Positions 21,678-32,970 of a stretch of DNA of 64,000 nt are shown in pieces; the stretch's first letter is position 1; the number at the start of each line of letters is the position of its first letter. Where the stretch lies: assembly GCA_029834535.1 (NCBI GenBank), contig JAQMWT010000389.1, positions 186,001 to 250,000 on the forward strand, given 5' to 3'. This stretch comes from Chrysophaeum taylorii (taxonomy: Eukaryota; Sar; Pelagophyceae; Pelagomonadales; Pelagomonadaceae). Both the position numbers and the translations under genes were made by a program. Below the pieces are notes generated by a model. The model was not told the DNA's origin and did no database searches. It was given only the letters and a program-made list of their open reading frames with translations.

Positions 21678-21961
21678 GCCTCGGGGTCCCCTTCAACATC
21701 GCCTCCTACGCCCTCCTCGTCCGCCTCGTCGCCCACGTCACGCGCCTTAAACCTGGCGATCTCGTCCACGTCGTCGGCGACGCCCACGTTTACCTCAACC
21801 ATATCGAGCCCCTCAAGACCCAGCTCGCTCGCACCCCCCGCGACTTTCCCACCCTCGAGATCAACCCGGACATTACCGACATATCCGACTTCTCCTTCCA
21901 GGATTTCACCCTCTCCGGCTACAACCCCCGCGCCAAAATCTCCATGGACATGGCTGTGTAG
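20573..21961 (+). CDS. DHFR-TS: Bifunctional dihydrofolate reductase-thymidylate synthase
   Basis: The protein has 462 residues starting at ATG 20573; the open frame's earlier TTG is not a plausible start. The DHFR domain (about 10-175) shows [31 protein letters not shown] and [10 protein letters not shown]. After a very short linker the TS domain (about 180-462) shows [24 protein letters not shown], the active-site Cys in PPCHVFCQF (residue 344), [18 protein letters not shown] and the folate-site region to the C-terminus. It reduces dihydrofolate and makes dTMP. The DHFR-first fusion is typical of plants, alveolates and stramenopiles, not animals or fungi. The gene is intronless. Its upstream sequence is Helitron-like element B, so its promoter or 5' leader may be element-derived. 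Confidence 0.97.
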
Positions 21962-21998
21962 CTTAGCTCGGGGATACTGCTGCATTTCATTTATATCC

Positions 21999-22252
<254 letters not shown>

Positions 22253-22893
22253 ATTCGGGCCGCCGCCGCCGCATATTATGACGTCGACGATTATTTTTTT
22301 CCCCTCAAAATATACCTATTGGTGGTGGTAATAAAGTTGCCGCCGGCCAGGAGTACGAGATGCGGGGAAGCAGCAGCGCCGGCGTCTTCTTGCCACCACC
22401 ACGACGAGTCTTGTTTGTTGTTGTTGTTGTTGTTGTGTGGCGCACGCGTCAATCGTCACGTCGTGTCTAGTACAAGGACGAGTATCCAACTCTGGCATGC
22501 GTGCGAGACCCTCGCCTATTGACCTACATCAACACAAAGTCAACCGACTGCGAAGACGTAGTAGACGAGATAGGCGCTAAGAGGCGAAGGAGTCGGGAGA
22601 GGAACGAGGCGCCTCCTAAGAGCCCATCACTAGAGCGCAGACAAGTCCATAGAGAAAAAAAAACGGCTCTCGGCGCGGCGCGTGGCACCCATCGCGAAGA
22701 GTCAGCGACGGGACGTATGGCGACGAGTGCGCTTTTTTTTTTTTTGATGGGTGGCGATGCTTAGCGCGCGCGGAAGAGGCGTGTCTCTGTTGCGGAGAAA
22801 GCATCATTGTTGCGAGCCGCACCCAGCCACCGCCAATCATCACGATCTCGCGCGCAGGCGCGCCGAAAAAGAGGGACGCGACAGCGCGGCGGC
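22253..22893. other. No recognised gene
   Basis: Only short frames are present. A 19-mer near 22,618 (GAGCCCATCACTAGAGCGC) is one base different from the sequence at about 2,630. Confidence 0.5.
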
Positions 22894-23736
22894 TTATCGC
22901 GTCGCGCGGCTCCGCGGCGACGGAATGGCGGCGGTAGGGAGGACGATGCGGATCGTAGAGACGGGAGATGGCCTCGGCGAGGCACAGCGGTGCGGGCAAT
23001 TGGGGACGAGCCTGCGGACGGCGAGGGTTGGTGCTTTCGGCGGTGCCGACGTAGGCCGCGCGGGTTTAGCTCGACGGCGCCCCGACGCTGGTCGGTAGGT
23101 CGCGCGCGCCGACGTCGGACGCGGTGGATCTGATTTCACATGTTCCTCGACGAGGCGAAGATCCGGGAGGTCGTCGAAGATGTCCCGGGTTTGCTCCTTG
23201 TTGAGGAGCTCGAGGCGGAGCGCGTGGTTCTCCTTACGGAGGGCTTCGAGTTCCTCGGTCAGCAGGCGGTTCGCCGACACGCGCCAGTCGTCGTCGTCGT
23301 CGTCTGGGACGGTCGGTTGGGCGTTGAGTCTCAGGGCCTGCACGCAAGCTCTGAGCGCCGCGTTCTCGGCTTCGCTCCGCTGGAGAGCGTAGACGACGTT
23401 TTGGACTAACTTCGACGACCTCCGTGCTTCGCGGTGCGCAGTGGCGGCTCGCTCGCGGCACGAGGCAATCGTTCTTTTTGCCTCGGCCGAGACGCGGTCG
23501 TGGCGCCGCTTCCAGTCGTCGATGACCTGTTGCTGCTGGCGCATCGCCTCGGAGTGCTGGCGCTGGTGGGCACCAAGTTCTTCCTTGAGACCAGCGATCG
23601 TTTCCTTGGATCGCAAGCTTGCTTCGTGGTGCGCGGCAATCGTGGCGCGGTAGTTCCGAACGAAGGACGACGCCTCCGAGCCGACGATGATTGGCCTTGC
23701 GGAGATTCGCGGACTCTCGAGGTGGCCGACGGCCAT
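22894..23736 (-). CDS. Hypothetical coiled-coil protein
   Basis: The protein has 280 residues from ATG 23736 (MAVGHLESPRIS). The longer open frame upstream begins with poly-Phe encoded by a GAA repeat and is unlikely to be translated. Residues about 35-200 are rich in Glu, Arg, Gln, Ala and Leu with heptad-like spacing (e.g. LLTEELEALRKENHALRLEL), so a long coiled coil is likely, interrupted by an Asp run. The C-terminus is Pro/Arg/Ser-rich and disordered with SARATYRPASGRRR-type basic motifs. There is no catalytic domain. A cytoskeletal or centrosomal scaffold would be a guess. I do not recognise the family. Confidence 0.55.
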   Translation of the reverse strand: MAVGHLESPRISARPIIVGSEASSFVRNYRATIAAHHEASLRSKETIAGLKEELGAHQRQHSEAMRQQQQVIDDWKRRHDRVSAEAKRTIASCRERAATAHREARRSSKLVQNVVYALQRSEAENAALRACVQALRLNAQPTVPDDDDDDWRVSANRLLTEELEALRKENHALRLELLNKEQTRDIFDDLPDLRLVEEHVKSDPPRPTSARATYRPASGRRRAKPARPTSAPPKAPTLAVRRLVPNCPHRCASPRPSPVSTIRIVLPTAAIPSPRSRATR

Positions 23737-23849
23737 CGTTATTATTATAACAAAGAAGAAGAAGAAGAAGAAGAAGATACCTGCTGCTTCAAGCAAGAGA
23801 CGTATATGCTAATAATAAGGGAAAAGTCAAGTTTCCAACCACCATATAT

Positions 23850-26110
23850 GTTTGGTCACCGTAAACCCTCAACAAGTTTGGTCACTTAAGAAGTTTGGTC
23901 AATCCGTATCTTGTGGTTGACTAAACTTGTACTTCAAAACAAGGGCCGCCGTGATCAAGCTTTCAGTGGTTCTGCATTTCGCACCGAGACACCGGAGCGT
24001 CCTTCGACTTCGAAACGAACACGGTATCGATGCGGGTTTCGTCGTCGCTCAGGTCGCGTGGTGGTAACACGCCGACGTCGGTTGACCACGACGCCGAGAA
24101 AGAAAACAAGAAGTCTAAGCGTGCCCAGACGAAGGTAAACGACTATGAGAGATCGCTGAGTACGCTGTGGCAGCTCAGAGCGCGCAAAAAATACGAGGGT
24201 AGTCCACTTTATTCGATCTAACTAAGATGCCAAGTTCAGCATGTGTGTTCTCGAGGCCGACTTGCAGCAGCATCTGATGTTCGACACGGGTGGCAAGTTG
24301 ACGGCGCGTACAACAACATGGTCTACAGCGCGACAGCACTGTCGTTCAAGTGCTATATGCAAGGTGCAGCTTTAATGTGCGTGCTGTTCTTTGTGATGTG
24401 CAAGTAGACAACACCGTCACGTGTGTTGTAAAAGGCACGCCTGCTCTCGGAACCTTCGTGCCGACAAAGATCCTGCTATCGCGCGAAGCACTTCTGCGAC
24501 GCCGTGTCGGTCCTCATCAAGGGCCTTGTGGAGGGCAAGTCAGGCGGCTCTTCTCGGCATATGCGTTTGATAGACATCTGCAACAATGTCATCCGCTAAA
24601 GGCCCGAGATGACGAACCCTAAGGATCGTTCGCTGTAGTCTGTCATAAACATCGAACTAATAAGGCGCATCCGAAAAATCTTGGGCGACGAAGCAGCGTC
24701 GTGGTATCAGCGTTGTCTTACGCAGGCCTTGTTTGTGGATGTTGTTCTGTGAGTATTCGCATGTTGATGCGTGTTGTATGGGCAAACGTGGTGGCATCCA
24801 ATTTGTGGTGTGATCAAATTTCGAATAATCACATCAAACTTGTCATATTTTAGACTCGTACTGATGATGACTGGGTTAGAATTACAGGGGTGGTGTCAAC
24901 GATCTTCCAGAGCGAGGCTGTCGGCGTCTTGACATCCCTTCGCGCCGCAGCTTGTATTTGCCGACTTAAATTCTCGTAGTACAGTGTTCGACGGTGCAGC
25001 AGCAGCTCCCTGAGGGGAGATCTCGCGGCAGGGAGGGGTTGTCGAGATGCGCGAGGAGGAGGATGATAAGGAGGTGTTCACTTACGGTCGTGCGAGTTGT
25101 TTATGCTGGCGTAACGGCACGTGCTCGCGTTGCCGTTTTCCCATGATCAAGCTGGACAGCTAACTCCTCCGGATCGGGTACGCGACGATGAGGAACTCCT
25201 GAACGTGGTCCTGTACGGTCCCGCACAAGCGTGGTGGGACTACAATCTTTGGGTGCTCCCGGGGCGGTGCTCGCGCAGTTTCTCGAGGTCGTCGTCGAGT
25301 TTCGCGTTCTCAACCCCGAGTCGATTATTATCAAAGACGCGCTCCCTTTTGGAGAGAAGATTTTGGGATGCAGAATGGGGTGATCCGTCCGTCTCACGCA
25401 GACCATGCAATAAGTCTGGTGTTCGATGTCCGCTTGTCGTTGAAGAATGACGCACGACCACGGCAACACCACCGTGGTGAGTCGCGGTTTGGGTGGCTTC
25501 TACGAACGATGGAAGGTACGAGAATGGGCCCAGCTTAAGTACGCCAAGCCGTGGGAAAAATCTGCTCTCGAGGCCGCGCGTTGCTGCCCGCATCGTCGCC
25601 GCGCTGTCTTAGGACGGACCTCCTTCTAAGGCGGGCGGTCATGGGGGGGGGTGCCCATGCTGCCGCGCGTGTAACGCCACGGTAGTAGATTCTGCGTGGC
25701 TGCAGCACCTAGCTCTCGTTTTTAAAGCATTATTTTCGCACCAAACGCGCTGCTCACGCGCCCCCTCGAAAAAAAGCCTTCGCTTAAGTTGTTTGATTAA
25801 AAAAAGCCGAAGTTTGGTCAATACTGTGGAAGTTTGAGGAGGAGTGAGTGATCAAAAAAAAACTCTTGTTGTTGACCAAACTTACAAGGTTATTAATCAA
25901 ACTTGAAGGGTTGATTGATCAAACTTAATGCAACAACTTTTCGGAGGAGTGGCCAAACTTAACTTGATCAAAAAACTTCTTCTTCTATTGAAAATGACCA
26001 AACTTGTGTGACGTTTGTTTTCCTTAAAAACATACATCAAAATCGAGCATAGTTGAAAAAAGAAATTGACGAAACTTATTGACCAAAGTTGACCACCGAT
26101 CCCTAATAAT
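23850..26110. mobile_element. Candidate element bounded by AAGTTTGGTCA-like repeats
   Basis: The left edge (23,850-23,945) carries several TTTGGTCA / GACTAAACTT units. The right edge (25,805-26,100) carries at least seven in both orientations (GACCAAACTT, GATCAAACTT). Between them lie fragments of coding-like sequence in mixed frames, for example LNVVLYGPAQAWWDYN near 25,200 and CDAVSVLIKGLVEGKSGG near 24,500, with stops. Both repeat clusters flank a decayed interior, as expected of a dead transposon. No transposase is recognised, so the class is unknown. Confidence 0.4.
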
Positions 26111-26333
26111 TGTCCGAGAAACCTACATTTGGGATTTTACAGCATTGTAGGCTGAACGTCAATTTAGCCAAACGCGGCATATATTGTTAGATTTAGGCGG
26201 AGGTTTGGGGGGAGTGTTAGGGCATACTGTGAATGACGTCATCCATCCTCGCACCCTAGACACCGTTGTTGTTTGTTGTTTTAAAAAAACAGTCTGTTTT
26301 TTTGTATTTGAAAAAAAAAAGAGCAACAGCAGC

Positions 26334-26360
26334 ATGGGTGAGGAGGAGTCCGAGTCTGAA

Positions 26361-26391
<31 letters not shown>

Positions 26392-29300
26392 AGGCGAAGC
26401 GGAGGCGGATCGACGAGGATGCGGAGATGGAGGCCGCGCTGGAGGACGAGGAGGAGGAGGAGGAGGATTCGGAGTCCGGGGAGGAGGACGGCGAGGCGGT
26501 TCTAGAGAGACGGACGCGGGAAAACCAGCAGCAGGAGCAGCACCGCGATGGCGTGGCGTCGTCGTCGGCCGGGGTGATCGCCGAGGTGTACGCGGAGAAC
26601 TTTATGTGCCACCGGAAGTTGCGGATCCAGCCGTGCCGGCGCACGAACTTCATCACCGGGGCAAACGGAAGCGGGAAGTCGGCGATAGTGGCGGCCGTTC
26701 AGGTGTGTTTGGGGGCGTCGGCGCGGGCGACCCATCGGGGGAACAAGCTCGCGGATCTGGTGCGCGAGGGGCACGACGGGCAGGCGTTGGTGCGGGTGAC
26801 GTTGGTGAACGAGGGGTCGGACGCGGTCAAGGCCGAAATTTACGGAAAGAGGATATCCGTCGAGAGAAAGTTCGGGCGCGGTGGGCAGACGACGCTTCGT
26901 ATTTTGGACGAGCACGGGCGGCAGATCTCGAAGGATCGGAAGGAGCTGCGGCTGGTGCTGGACGCGCTGAAGATCACGGTCGACAACCCGGTGTGCGTTC
27001 TGGACCAGGAGAATTCGAAGCACTTCATTCGCGGGAAGGGCAAGGAGAAGTACGATTTTTTCCTGAGGGCGACCGACATCAGGGCGGTGCTGAGCAAGAT
27101 AAAGCAGGTGAACACGCACGCGCAGCAGATGCAGCGGGACGCGTCCAAGCAGCGGGCCAAGCTCCAGTCGTACGCGAACGCGTACGAGGAAGCTAAAGCC
27201 GAGTACGACGAGGTGCGGCGGTTGGAGGAATACGACTCGAAGATCGCCGAGCTCAAGCACGTCGGGGTGTGGGTGGAGGTCGCGGGGGCCGAGCGCGCCG
27301 AGCAGACGGCGCGGGAGGCGTACGAGGCGAAGCGATCGGAGGTGGAGGGTCTCGAGGCGGATTACGAGGCTTTGAAGAAGGAGTACGATTCGAGGTTTTT
27401 GGCGACGGACGAAGCGGACGCGACCGAGCGAGAACTCACTCGGCTGCGGGCGGACGTGGAAGCGTGCGTCGAGTCGTCGCGGGCCGCGGCCAAAGCGATT
27501 ACCGACCAGAAAGGTGTGATCCGCGCGAAGAATCTCGAGCTGGAAAATTGCAAAAAAGGCGTCGAGGACGCGAAGCGCGACGTCGATCGAGCGGCGCGAG
27601 CGTTGGACGCGGCGAGACGGGAGAACGCGGCCAAGCAGAGCGAGAACGCGGGGTCGCAGGCGGCCGTGCGCCTCCAGGCGTTGGAGCAGGAGGTGGGGGT
27701 GTTGGAGCAGACCCACGTCCGCGAGGCGCGGGCGCTCGCGGAGGCCGAGAGGTCCGAAGCCGAAACTGGCGCGAGCGCGAAGCGGCTCGCTCTCGAGGCC
27801 TCGGACGCGAAAATTGCTTCGGACGCCGCGAGACGCGAGCTCCGCGACGCGGAGAACCACCTCTCGAGCCTCGAGAGCCGCCGGGGGGCCGACCCGGCAG
27901 CAGCCTGGGGCGCGACCCGGCTCGGAGCGGCCGTCGCGGCTGCTCGGAGTAATTTTTCGAGCGCCCCGATCGGCCCGATAGGGATGCACTCGAAGTGGCG
28001 GTCGGCAGAAGCCTCGCGGCGCTACGACCTCGCGGTCGACGCCGTGATCGGGAGCCGCTTGGACTGCTGGATCGTCGAGTCCCACCGCGACAAGGAAGCC
28101 TTCCTCGAACTCGTCGGGGGCGGCGGCTACGGTGACGTCCAGGTCGTCGTGCAGCCGCGGCGCGCGGCCTACCGCGTCGACGAGCTGCCCGGAATGCTGA
28201 CGGTGGCCGCGTTGCTCGACGTCGAAAACGCGGCCGTCTTCAACGCCCTCGTCGACCAGTGCCAGATCGACGCGAGCTGCGTGTTCGAGAGCAAGGAGGA
28301 CGCCGAGACGCGGGGAATGACGATCCGGGGAAACGAGGCGACGGCCCGCCCGGGCGTGCTGCGGCTCTTGCTGCCGAACGGCGACGAAACGGGCGAGCGG
28401 CGCGGCAACCTTTTCTTCAAGCGCAACGCGCGCCGCCACCGGCGGACCACGAAGACGAGCTTGATGGGGTGCGCGGACGGCGCGGACGACGACCTCTATC
28501 GCGAAGCCGAAATCAAAGCGCACGTCGGGGACTTGGAGTCTCGGGCCAAAAGTTCCGACGCGCGCGCGGCCGACTGCGAACGCCTCGCGGCCGACGCGGC
28601 GCGCGACGCCCGGGAGGCCGCGCGAAAGGTCCTTCGGCTCGAGCGCCAATTGCGCGCCACCGAGCGGCGGCTGCGCGACGCGCAGCGCGCGAAAGCCGAC
28701 GCCGAGGCCTCGAACCAATATAATCTCATGGACGCGCGACTCGTCGACGCGGCCCCGATCGAAACCGAACTTTCCGAGTTGCGCGCGGCCCTCGACCAGG
28801 CCTCTCGCGACGAAGACGTAGCGCGAGCCGCGGTCGAGTTGGAGCGCGAAAAACTCGGGCCGCTCGAAACGATCAAGCAGCAGCACGACGAACGGAACCA
28901 GGCGGTCGAAAAGGACGCGCGCGACGCCGAAAAACGCGTCGAGGCGCTCGTCCTCGACCAGAACGAGGCCAAACGCGACATCTCCAAGCTCGCCGGCCGC
29001 GTCGAAAAGGGCCGCTCGAAAATGGCCGAGCGCCAGCGCGCTCTCTCGGAAGAGAAGGACCGCGTCCAGACGATGGTCTCCAAGGCCGCGGCCTTTTCTG
29101 CTCGCCTCGGCGAAGAGTTTCGCGACAGGCCGACCGACCTCGCCGTCGACGGCAAGCGCTACAAGACCCATCAACAAGTCAAGGCCCGGATCGACGCGAT
29201 CGAGGCGTCCAAAGCCCAGGCCCTCCAATCCCGCGACGCGAGCGGCGGCAGCAATCAGGACCTCGATCCGATCGTGGCCAAGGCAAAAATGGACAAGGCC

Positions 29301-29867
29301 GCGAGCGTATTCAACGAGAAGGTCGCCGGCTGCAAGAAGGTCGAGGAGGAGGGCGACGCCCTGGCCGCCGACGCGAGGGCCCGCTGGCACCGCCTCAAGC
29401 AGATCCGCACCTTCATCTGCCGCCGCTCGAACCGCGCCTTCGACAGAATCCTCAACAACAAGGGCGCCTCGGGCGCGCTGCAGTTTAACCACCACGACAA
29501 GGAACTCTCCTTAACCTATCAAAAAGACTCCGCCGACACCTCGACGCAAATCGACAACGTCACCTCCCTCTCCGGCGGCGAGCGGTCCTTCTCCACGCTC
29601 GCGATGCTCCTCGCCCTCGGGGAGACCATCGAGTGCCCTTTCCGCGTCATGGACGAGTTCGACGTCTTCATGGACCAAGTCTCCCGCAAGCTCGCGATGC
29701 GCGAACTCGTCGACATGGCCAACACCCACTCCACCCGCCAGTTTATCTTCATCACCCCCCAAGACCTCTCCTCCCTCCAGCCCTCCAACATCCTCAAAAT
29801 CTTCAAGCTCTCCCCCCCCATCCGCGGACAGCAAACCCTCGTCGAAGCGGGCTTTTCGGCCTCTTGA
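26334..29867 (+). CDS. SMC6: SMC6, structural maintenance of chromosomes protein 6
   Basis: The protein has 1,177 residues, intronless; ATG 26334 was chosen because the upstream part of the frame lacks SMC character. After a Ser/Glu-rich disordered N-terminus comes Walker A GANGSGKSAIVAAVQVCLGA (about 107-126), then the SMC6-specific segment DNPVCVLDQENSKHFIRGKG. Long coiled coils flank a hinge (about 540-720). The C-terminal head has the signature SLSGGERSFSTLAMLLA and Walker B CPFRVMDEFDVFMD (about 1,100). SMC6 pairs with SMC5 and Nse proteins for DNA repair, replication-fork restart and recombination-intermediate resolution. Length and order fit the family. Strong codon bias leaves a 997-codon open frame antisense to it, which is not a gene. 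Confidence 0.96.
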
Positions 29868-30936
29868 TCTAGTATTCTACTACAAAACAAATCATTTTGT
29901 TTGTGTGTGTGTGTGTGTTCGATCGATCGATCGATCGAGAGGGGCATCGACGGGGGATGATGGTGCTGCTGCTTAGGAGAAGAGGGGGCTGGATGCAACA
30001 ACAGGCTTTTTTTTCGAGGAGGAAGATGCTTCTTCCGGCGTCTTCGAGAGAAGGGTGCGGATGGTGGTGGTGGGCTCTCCCCCCGGCTGTGAGGGCCCAG
30101 TACGTCTTGTCGGGATTGTAGCCGTGCACCAACGTGCGCGATATGCCGGGCGGGGGGGGGGTCGGCATCATTTCGTTTCTTCGGCGCTTTCCGTCATCGG
30201 TTGTTGTACTTTGTGAGGCGTCACGACGACGACCGACGACGACTTCGTTACTTCGCGGCATGCCATAGTATCTTGCACCAATTTTTGAATTTTTCAACCA
30301 CCTTTTTTGCTCAAACGTGGAACAACAACGTTCCACTCCGACAATATAGTAGGTGGAACGTTCCATTTCAAGAGTGTTGTTGCGGCCGCGCGGTAGGTAG
30401 CTAGCACGACGCTGTCGCGCGCGCTCGCGGTCCTTTTCCTATCCTACTTGCGGCTGCCCGGTAGCACGACGCTCTCGCGGTCGGTCTTCCTTTTCCTAGT
30501 CTTGCCGCACGCTCCCACGCGATGTCGGTCTTGGTCCGCGTCGAGGTCGCGGTGCTTCTGCTGCTTCTGCTGCTTCTCAGCTTCGTTCGGGCGGTGCCGC
30601 GCAAGCCGCGCGCGTCCCTCGGTGTCGCGGCGATCTTTAGGCACGAGACGCCGCGGCGAGTCGTCGCCATCTCATTTCTTCTTTGGGGCAAGCACGCACG
30701 CAAGATATGCTAAGATCGGCTGCAAGATCTTAGTTTAAGCAAGCTTCAACCCAACACGACTATTTAATTTTTACCGGTCTTTAAGATGACTACTTGTTTT
30801 TTCTATATGTTGGGTGGTCGGTCGGACCACATATTATTCGATTCGTAGCTGTTGACAAATATCGAAACAATTAAAACAATAACCCTTATTGCGTTGAGTT
30901 GAGCTTCCTAAAAAACCCTAATAACATCTTCTTTTC
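29868..30936. other. Intergenic; simple repeats and one small frame
   Basis: It holds (TG)n and (ATCG)n runs at 29,898-29,940, two imperfect copies of TAGCACGACGCTCTCGCGG (about 30,400-30,500), and a possible short gene at 30,522. AAAACCCTAATAAC just before the GT49 gene resembles a plant telo-box. Confidence 0.5.
30522..30713 (+). CDS. Small putative secreted or truncated protein
   Basis: The frame has 63 codons. It opens with a signal-peptide-like segment (MSVLVRVEVAVLLLLLLLLS) followed by VRAVPRKPRA and a short tail ending WGKHARKIC. It could be the first exon of a secretory protein or a remnant. No family is recognised. Confidence 0.3.
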   Translation: MSVLVRVEVAVLLLLLLLLSFVRAVPRKPRASLGVAAIFRHETPRRVVAISFLLWGKHARKIC

Positions 30937-31947
30937 ATGCGCCGAAGAAGCCGCCGCCGCCGCCGCCGGCAAGTTGTTGTCGTCGTCTTTATTCTGGGCG
31001 TGGTGGTCGGGGCACAGGACGTGACGCTGGTGAGCCACGGGAGCGTCGAGAAGCTGTGGCTCGTGGGGCCCGTCTGCGAACGGTGGCGCGGGCCGCTGTC
31101 CCTGGCCGTGTGGGGCTTTTCCCTCCAGGAGTTCGATGCGTCGCGGTGTTCGTCGTTCGCTCTGAAGCTGCTGCAGCCGACCACCCCCGAGTATCCGGTG
31201 AACACCTTGCGGAACCTCGCCGTCCAGCAGGTGAACACCTCGCACCACCTCGTCTCCGACCTCGACTTCCTCCCGAGTTCGGGGTTACGGCTCTATCTCA
31301 AAACCATCGACAAGGCCTCGAACGCGGCCCTCGTCGTGCCCGCGTTCCAGCGCCGAGGCGGGAATTGCAAGAGCCTCGAGACATGTCGCGAAAGGGTCGA
31401 GCCACTCGTCGAGCGCGTTCCGGCGACCTTCGACTCTTTGCTCGAATGTTTGGCCGAAAAAAAATGTCAAGAGTTCCAGCGCGACTCGTCCCCCGGGAGC
31501 CACTCCACGACAGACCTCGTCGCCTGGCTGACGCAAACCACCCTCCGTCCGATTCCCTGCTTCCGGACCAACCGGTACGAGCCGTACGTCGTCGTACCCG
31601 CCGCGACGTCGCCGCCCTACGACGAGCGATTTTCCGGCTATGGCAAAAACAAAATTCAGCACGTTACGCACCTCCGGAAGCTCGGCTTTCAGTTTTCGGT
31701 GCTCCCGCACCACTTTCTCATCCACCTCCCGCACCCAAAGTCCCGAGACAAGCAGCACTGGATGTCCGACTACGACCGCCACCTCTACGTCGACCGCCTC
31801 TACGACTCCTTTCTCCGCGACCTCGACGCCCGGGACGACCTCCCAACCCTCGGCCCCCCCATCGCCATCTGCGGCCACTCCTCCCGCCGGAAAAAAACCA
31901 AAAACAGACGCGAGGACGAAGTTGCCGTTCGACGACGAGATAATTAA
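30937..31947 (+). CDS. LARGE/B4GAT1-type glycosyltransferase (GT49-like)
   Basis: The protein has 336 residues. It begins with an Arg-rich run and a hydrophobic segment (VVVVVFILGVVVG), a signal peptide or type II anchor, so it is expected in the Golgi lumen. VTLVSHGSVEKL and WRGPLSLAVWG match the start of the GT49 fold. VSDLDFLPSSGL (about 106-117) contains the metal-binding DxD as DLD, as in LARGE (DIDFLP). RFSGYGKNKIQH and HHFLIHLPHPKS match the C-terminal GT49 motifs. Animal relatives transfer GlcA or Xyl to matriglycan; the algal substrate is unknown. The C-terminus ends in a basic tail. Convergent with the RING gene. Confidence 0.8.
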   Translation: MRRRSRRRRRRQVVVVVFILGVVVGAQDVTLVSHGSVEKLWLVGPVCERWRGPLSLAVWGFSLQEFDASRCSSFALKLLQPTTPEYPVNTLRNLAVQQVNTSHHLVSDLDFLPSSGLRLYLKTIDKASNAALVVPAFQRRGGNCKSLETCRERVEPLVERVPATFDSLLECLAEKKCQEFQRDSSPGSHSTTDLVAWLTQTTLRPIPCFRTNRYEPYVVVPAATSPPYDERFSGYGKNKIQHVTHLRKLGFQFSVLPHHFLIHLPHPKSRDKQHWMSDYDRHLYVDRLYDSFLRDLDARDDLPTLGPPIAICGHSSRRKKTKNRREDEVAVRRRDN

Positions 31948-32129
31948 ATTTGCGTCCCACGCAGCGTTAGTGTTGTCGAGCTTTTCATACGTAGAGTACA
32001 CGGCCGCCGCCGCCGGCTCCTTCTTCGAGTCCGCTCGACGGTGCTGATTGATTGGGGCGGCACGTGCTCGGTCGCCATCACCTCGCGGGCGGAGGGAGAG
32101 AGTACGGACTCCCTGGCTGGCGGCGCGCG

Positions 32130-32927
32130 TCAAGGAATGTGGACCCTTTTCTTCCCCGTCACCGCGGTGCTGCAGATGGGACATGCGACGAGAGGAAGAG
32201 CACAGGTGTCGCAGGTCGCAAGGTGGGAGCAAGGGAGTAATAAGGTACTTTTGTCGTTTTCGAGGCAGATCGCGCAGAGAAGGACGTCCCTTGCCCTCTC
32301 GAGGGCCTCAGCCAATCGGTCGCGATCGGCGCGAAGCGCGTCGATCGTGACACACTGGGCACGTCTTTGGCGCTGGTGCCTCAGGTCGTCGGCCCGGTGC
32401 CTCGCGCGTTCCGACTCGAGCTCGTCCCTCAGCTCTCGAGCGGTGCGTTTTCGCACTGGGACCTCCTCTTCATCTTCTTCTTCGGGGAAGCCGCCGGAGC
32501 CCGCGCACGCTCTGCACCGCATAAAGCCCCCGGGCTTGGGCACGCCCTCGTGGTCTATCGCGCCAAAGCCTCCGCAATTTTCGCACGCGCGCTTCCGCTT
32601 TCTCGCTCCCGTCCCTTCGCACAGGGCGCACCGATACTTGCCGGAAGGGTGCGGTCGGAGGGCCGAGAAGCGGGCGAGGCCCTCGCACAACGGACACGGA
32701 GTTTTGGAGGAGGCCCCGGCGCCGCCGCAGAGGGGGCAAGGGTCGCCGTCGACGCAGGGATTTTCCCCTTCGAAGCCGCCCAAGCCCCCGCACACGCCGC
32801 AGGGGGAAAGGAGGTGGTGGCCTGACCCGTCGCACACTTTGCACGGGAAGCACCCCTTGCGCGACGGCACGCTCGTCGTCGAGAAGGCCCCGAACCCCCT
32901 GCACGCGCCACACCGCTTCTGCTTCAT
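32130..32927 (-). CDS. DnaJ-type CxxCxGxG repeat protein with C-terminal RING finger
   Basis: The protein has 265 residues from ATG 32927. The N-terminal 160 residues hold eight repeats resembling the zinc-binding CxxCxGxG motif of type I DnaJ proteins (CRGFG, CDGSG, CGGLG, CGGAG, CEGTG, CGGFG, CAGSG), without a J domain. A charged helix (about 165-210) follows, then a C3HC4 RING at the C-terminus: CAICLENDKSTLLLPCSHLA, CDTC and CPIC. This C-terminal RING placement is typical of IAP/MEX/LRSAM-type E3 ligases. Ubiquitin-ligase activity on misfolded clients is inference from the domain pairing. It diverges from the PPR gene with only 43 bp between the start codons. Confidence 0.85.
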   Translation of the reverse strand: MKQKRCGACRGFGAFSTTSVPSRKGCFPCKVCDGSGHHLLSPCGVCGGLGGFEGENPCVDGDPCPLCGGAGASSKTPCPLCEGLARFSALRPHPSGKYRCALCEGTGARKRKRACENCGGFGAIDHEGVPKPGGFMRCRACAGSGGFPEEEDEEEVPVRKRTARELRDELESERARHRADDLRHQRQRRAQCVTIDALRADRDRLAEALERARDVLLCAICLENDKSTLLLPCSHLATCDTCALPLVACPICSTAVTGKKRVHIP

Positions 32928-32970
32928 AAAGCAAACCCTTACTTACTTACTTACCCTCTCGGTCGGTCAT
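32928..32970. promoter_or_regulatory. 43-bp divergent intergenic region
   Basis: It separates the RING gene (minus) and the PPR gene (plus) ATGs. It contains ACTTACTTACTTACCCTCTC; the 10-mer CTTACCCTCT recurs exactly in the KRR1/AcD divergent gap (35,814-35,823), and GTTACCCTTCT lies just before the ARS2 ATG. Confidence 0.5.

Noticed and set aside
26502-29495. 997-codon open frame antisense to SMC6
   Set aside because: It is a by-product of GC-rich third positions; it has no recognisable domain and the sense strand carries all SMC6 motifs.
32041-32970. N-terminal extension of the PPR frame by 310 codons
   Set aside because: It is exactly antisense to the well-supported RING gene and starts with Ser/Arg low-complexity sequence; ATG 32,971 is better.
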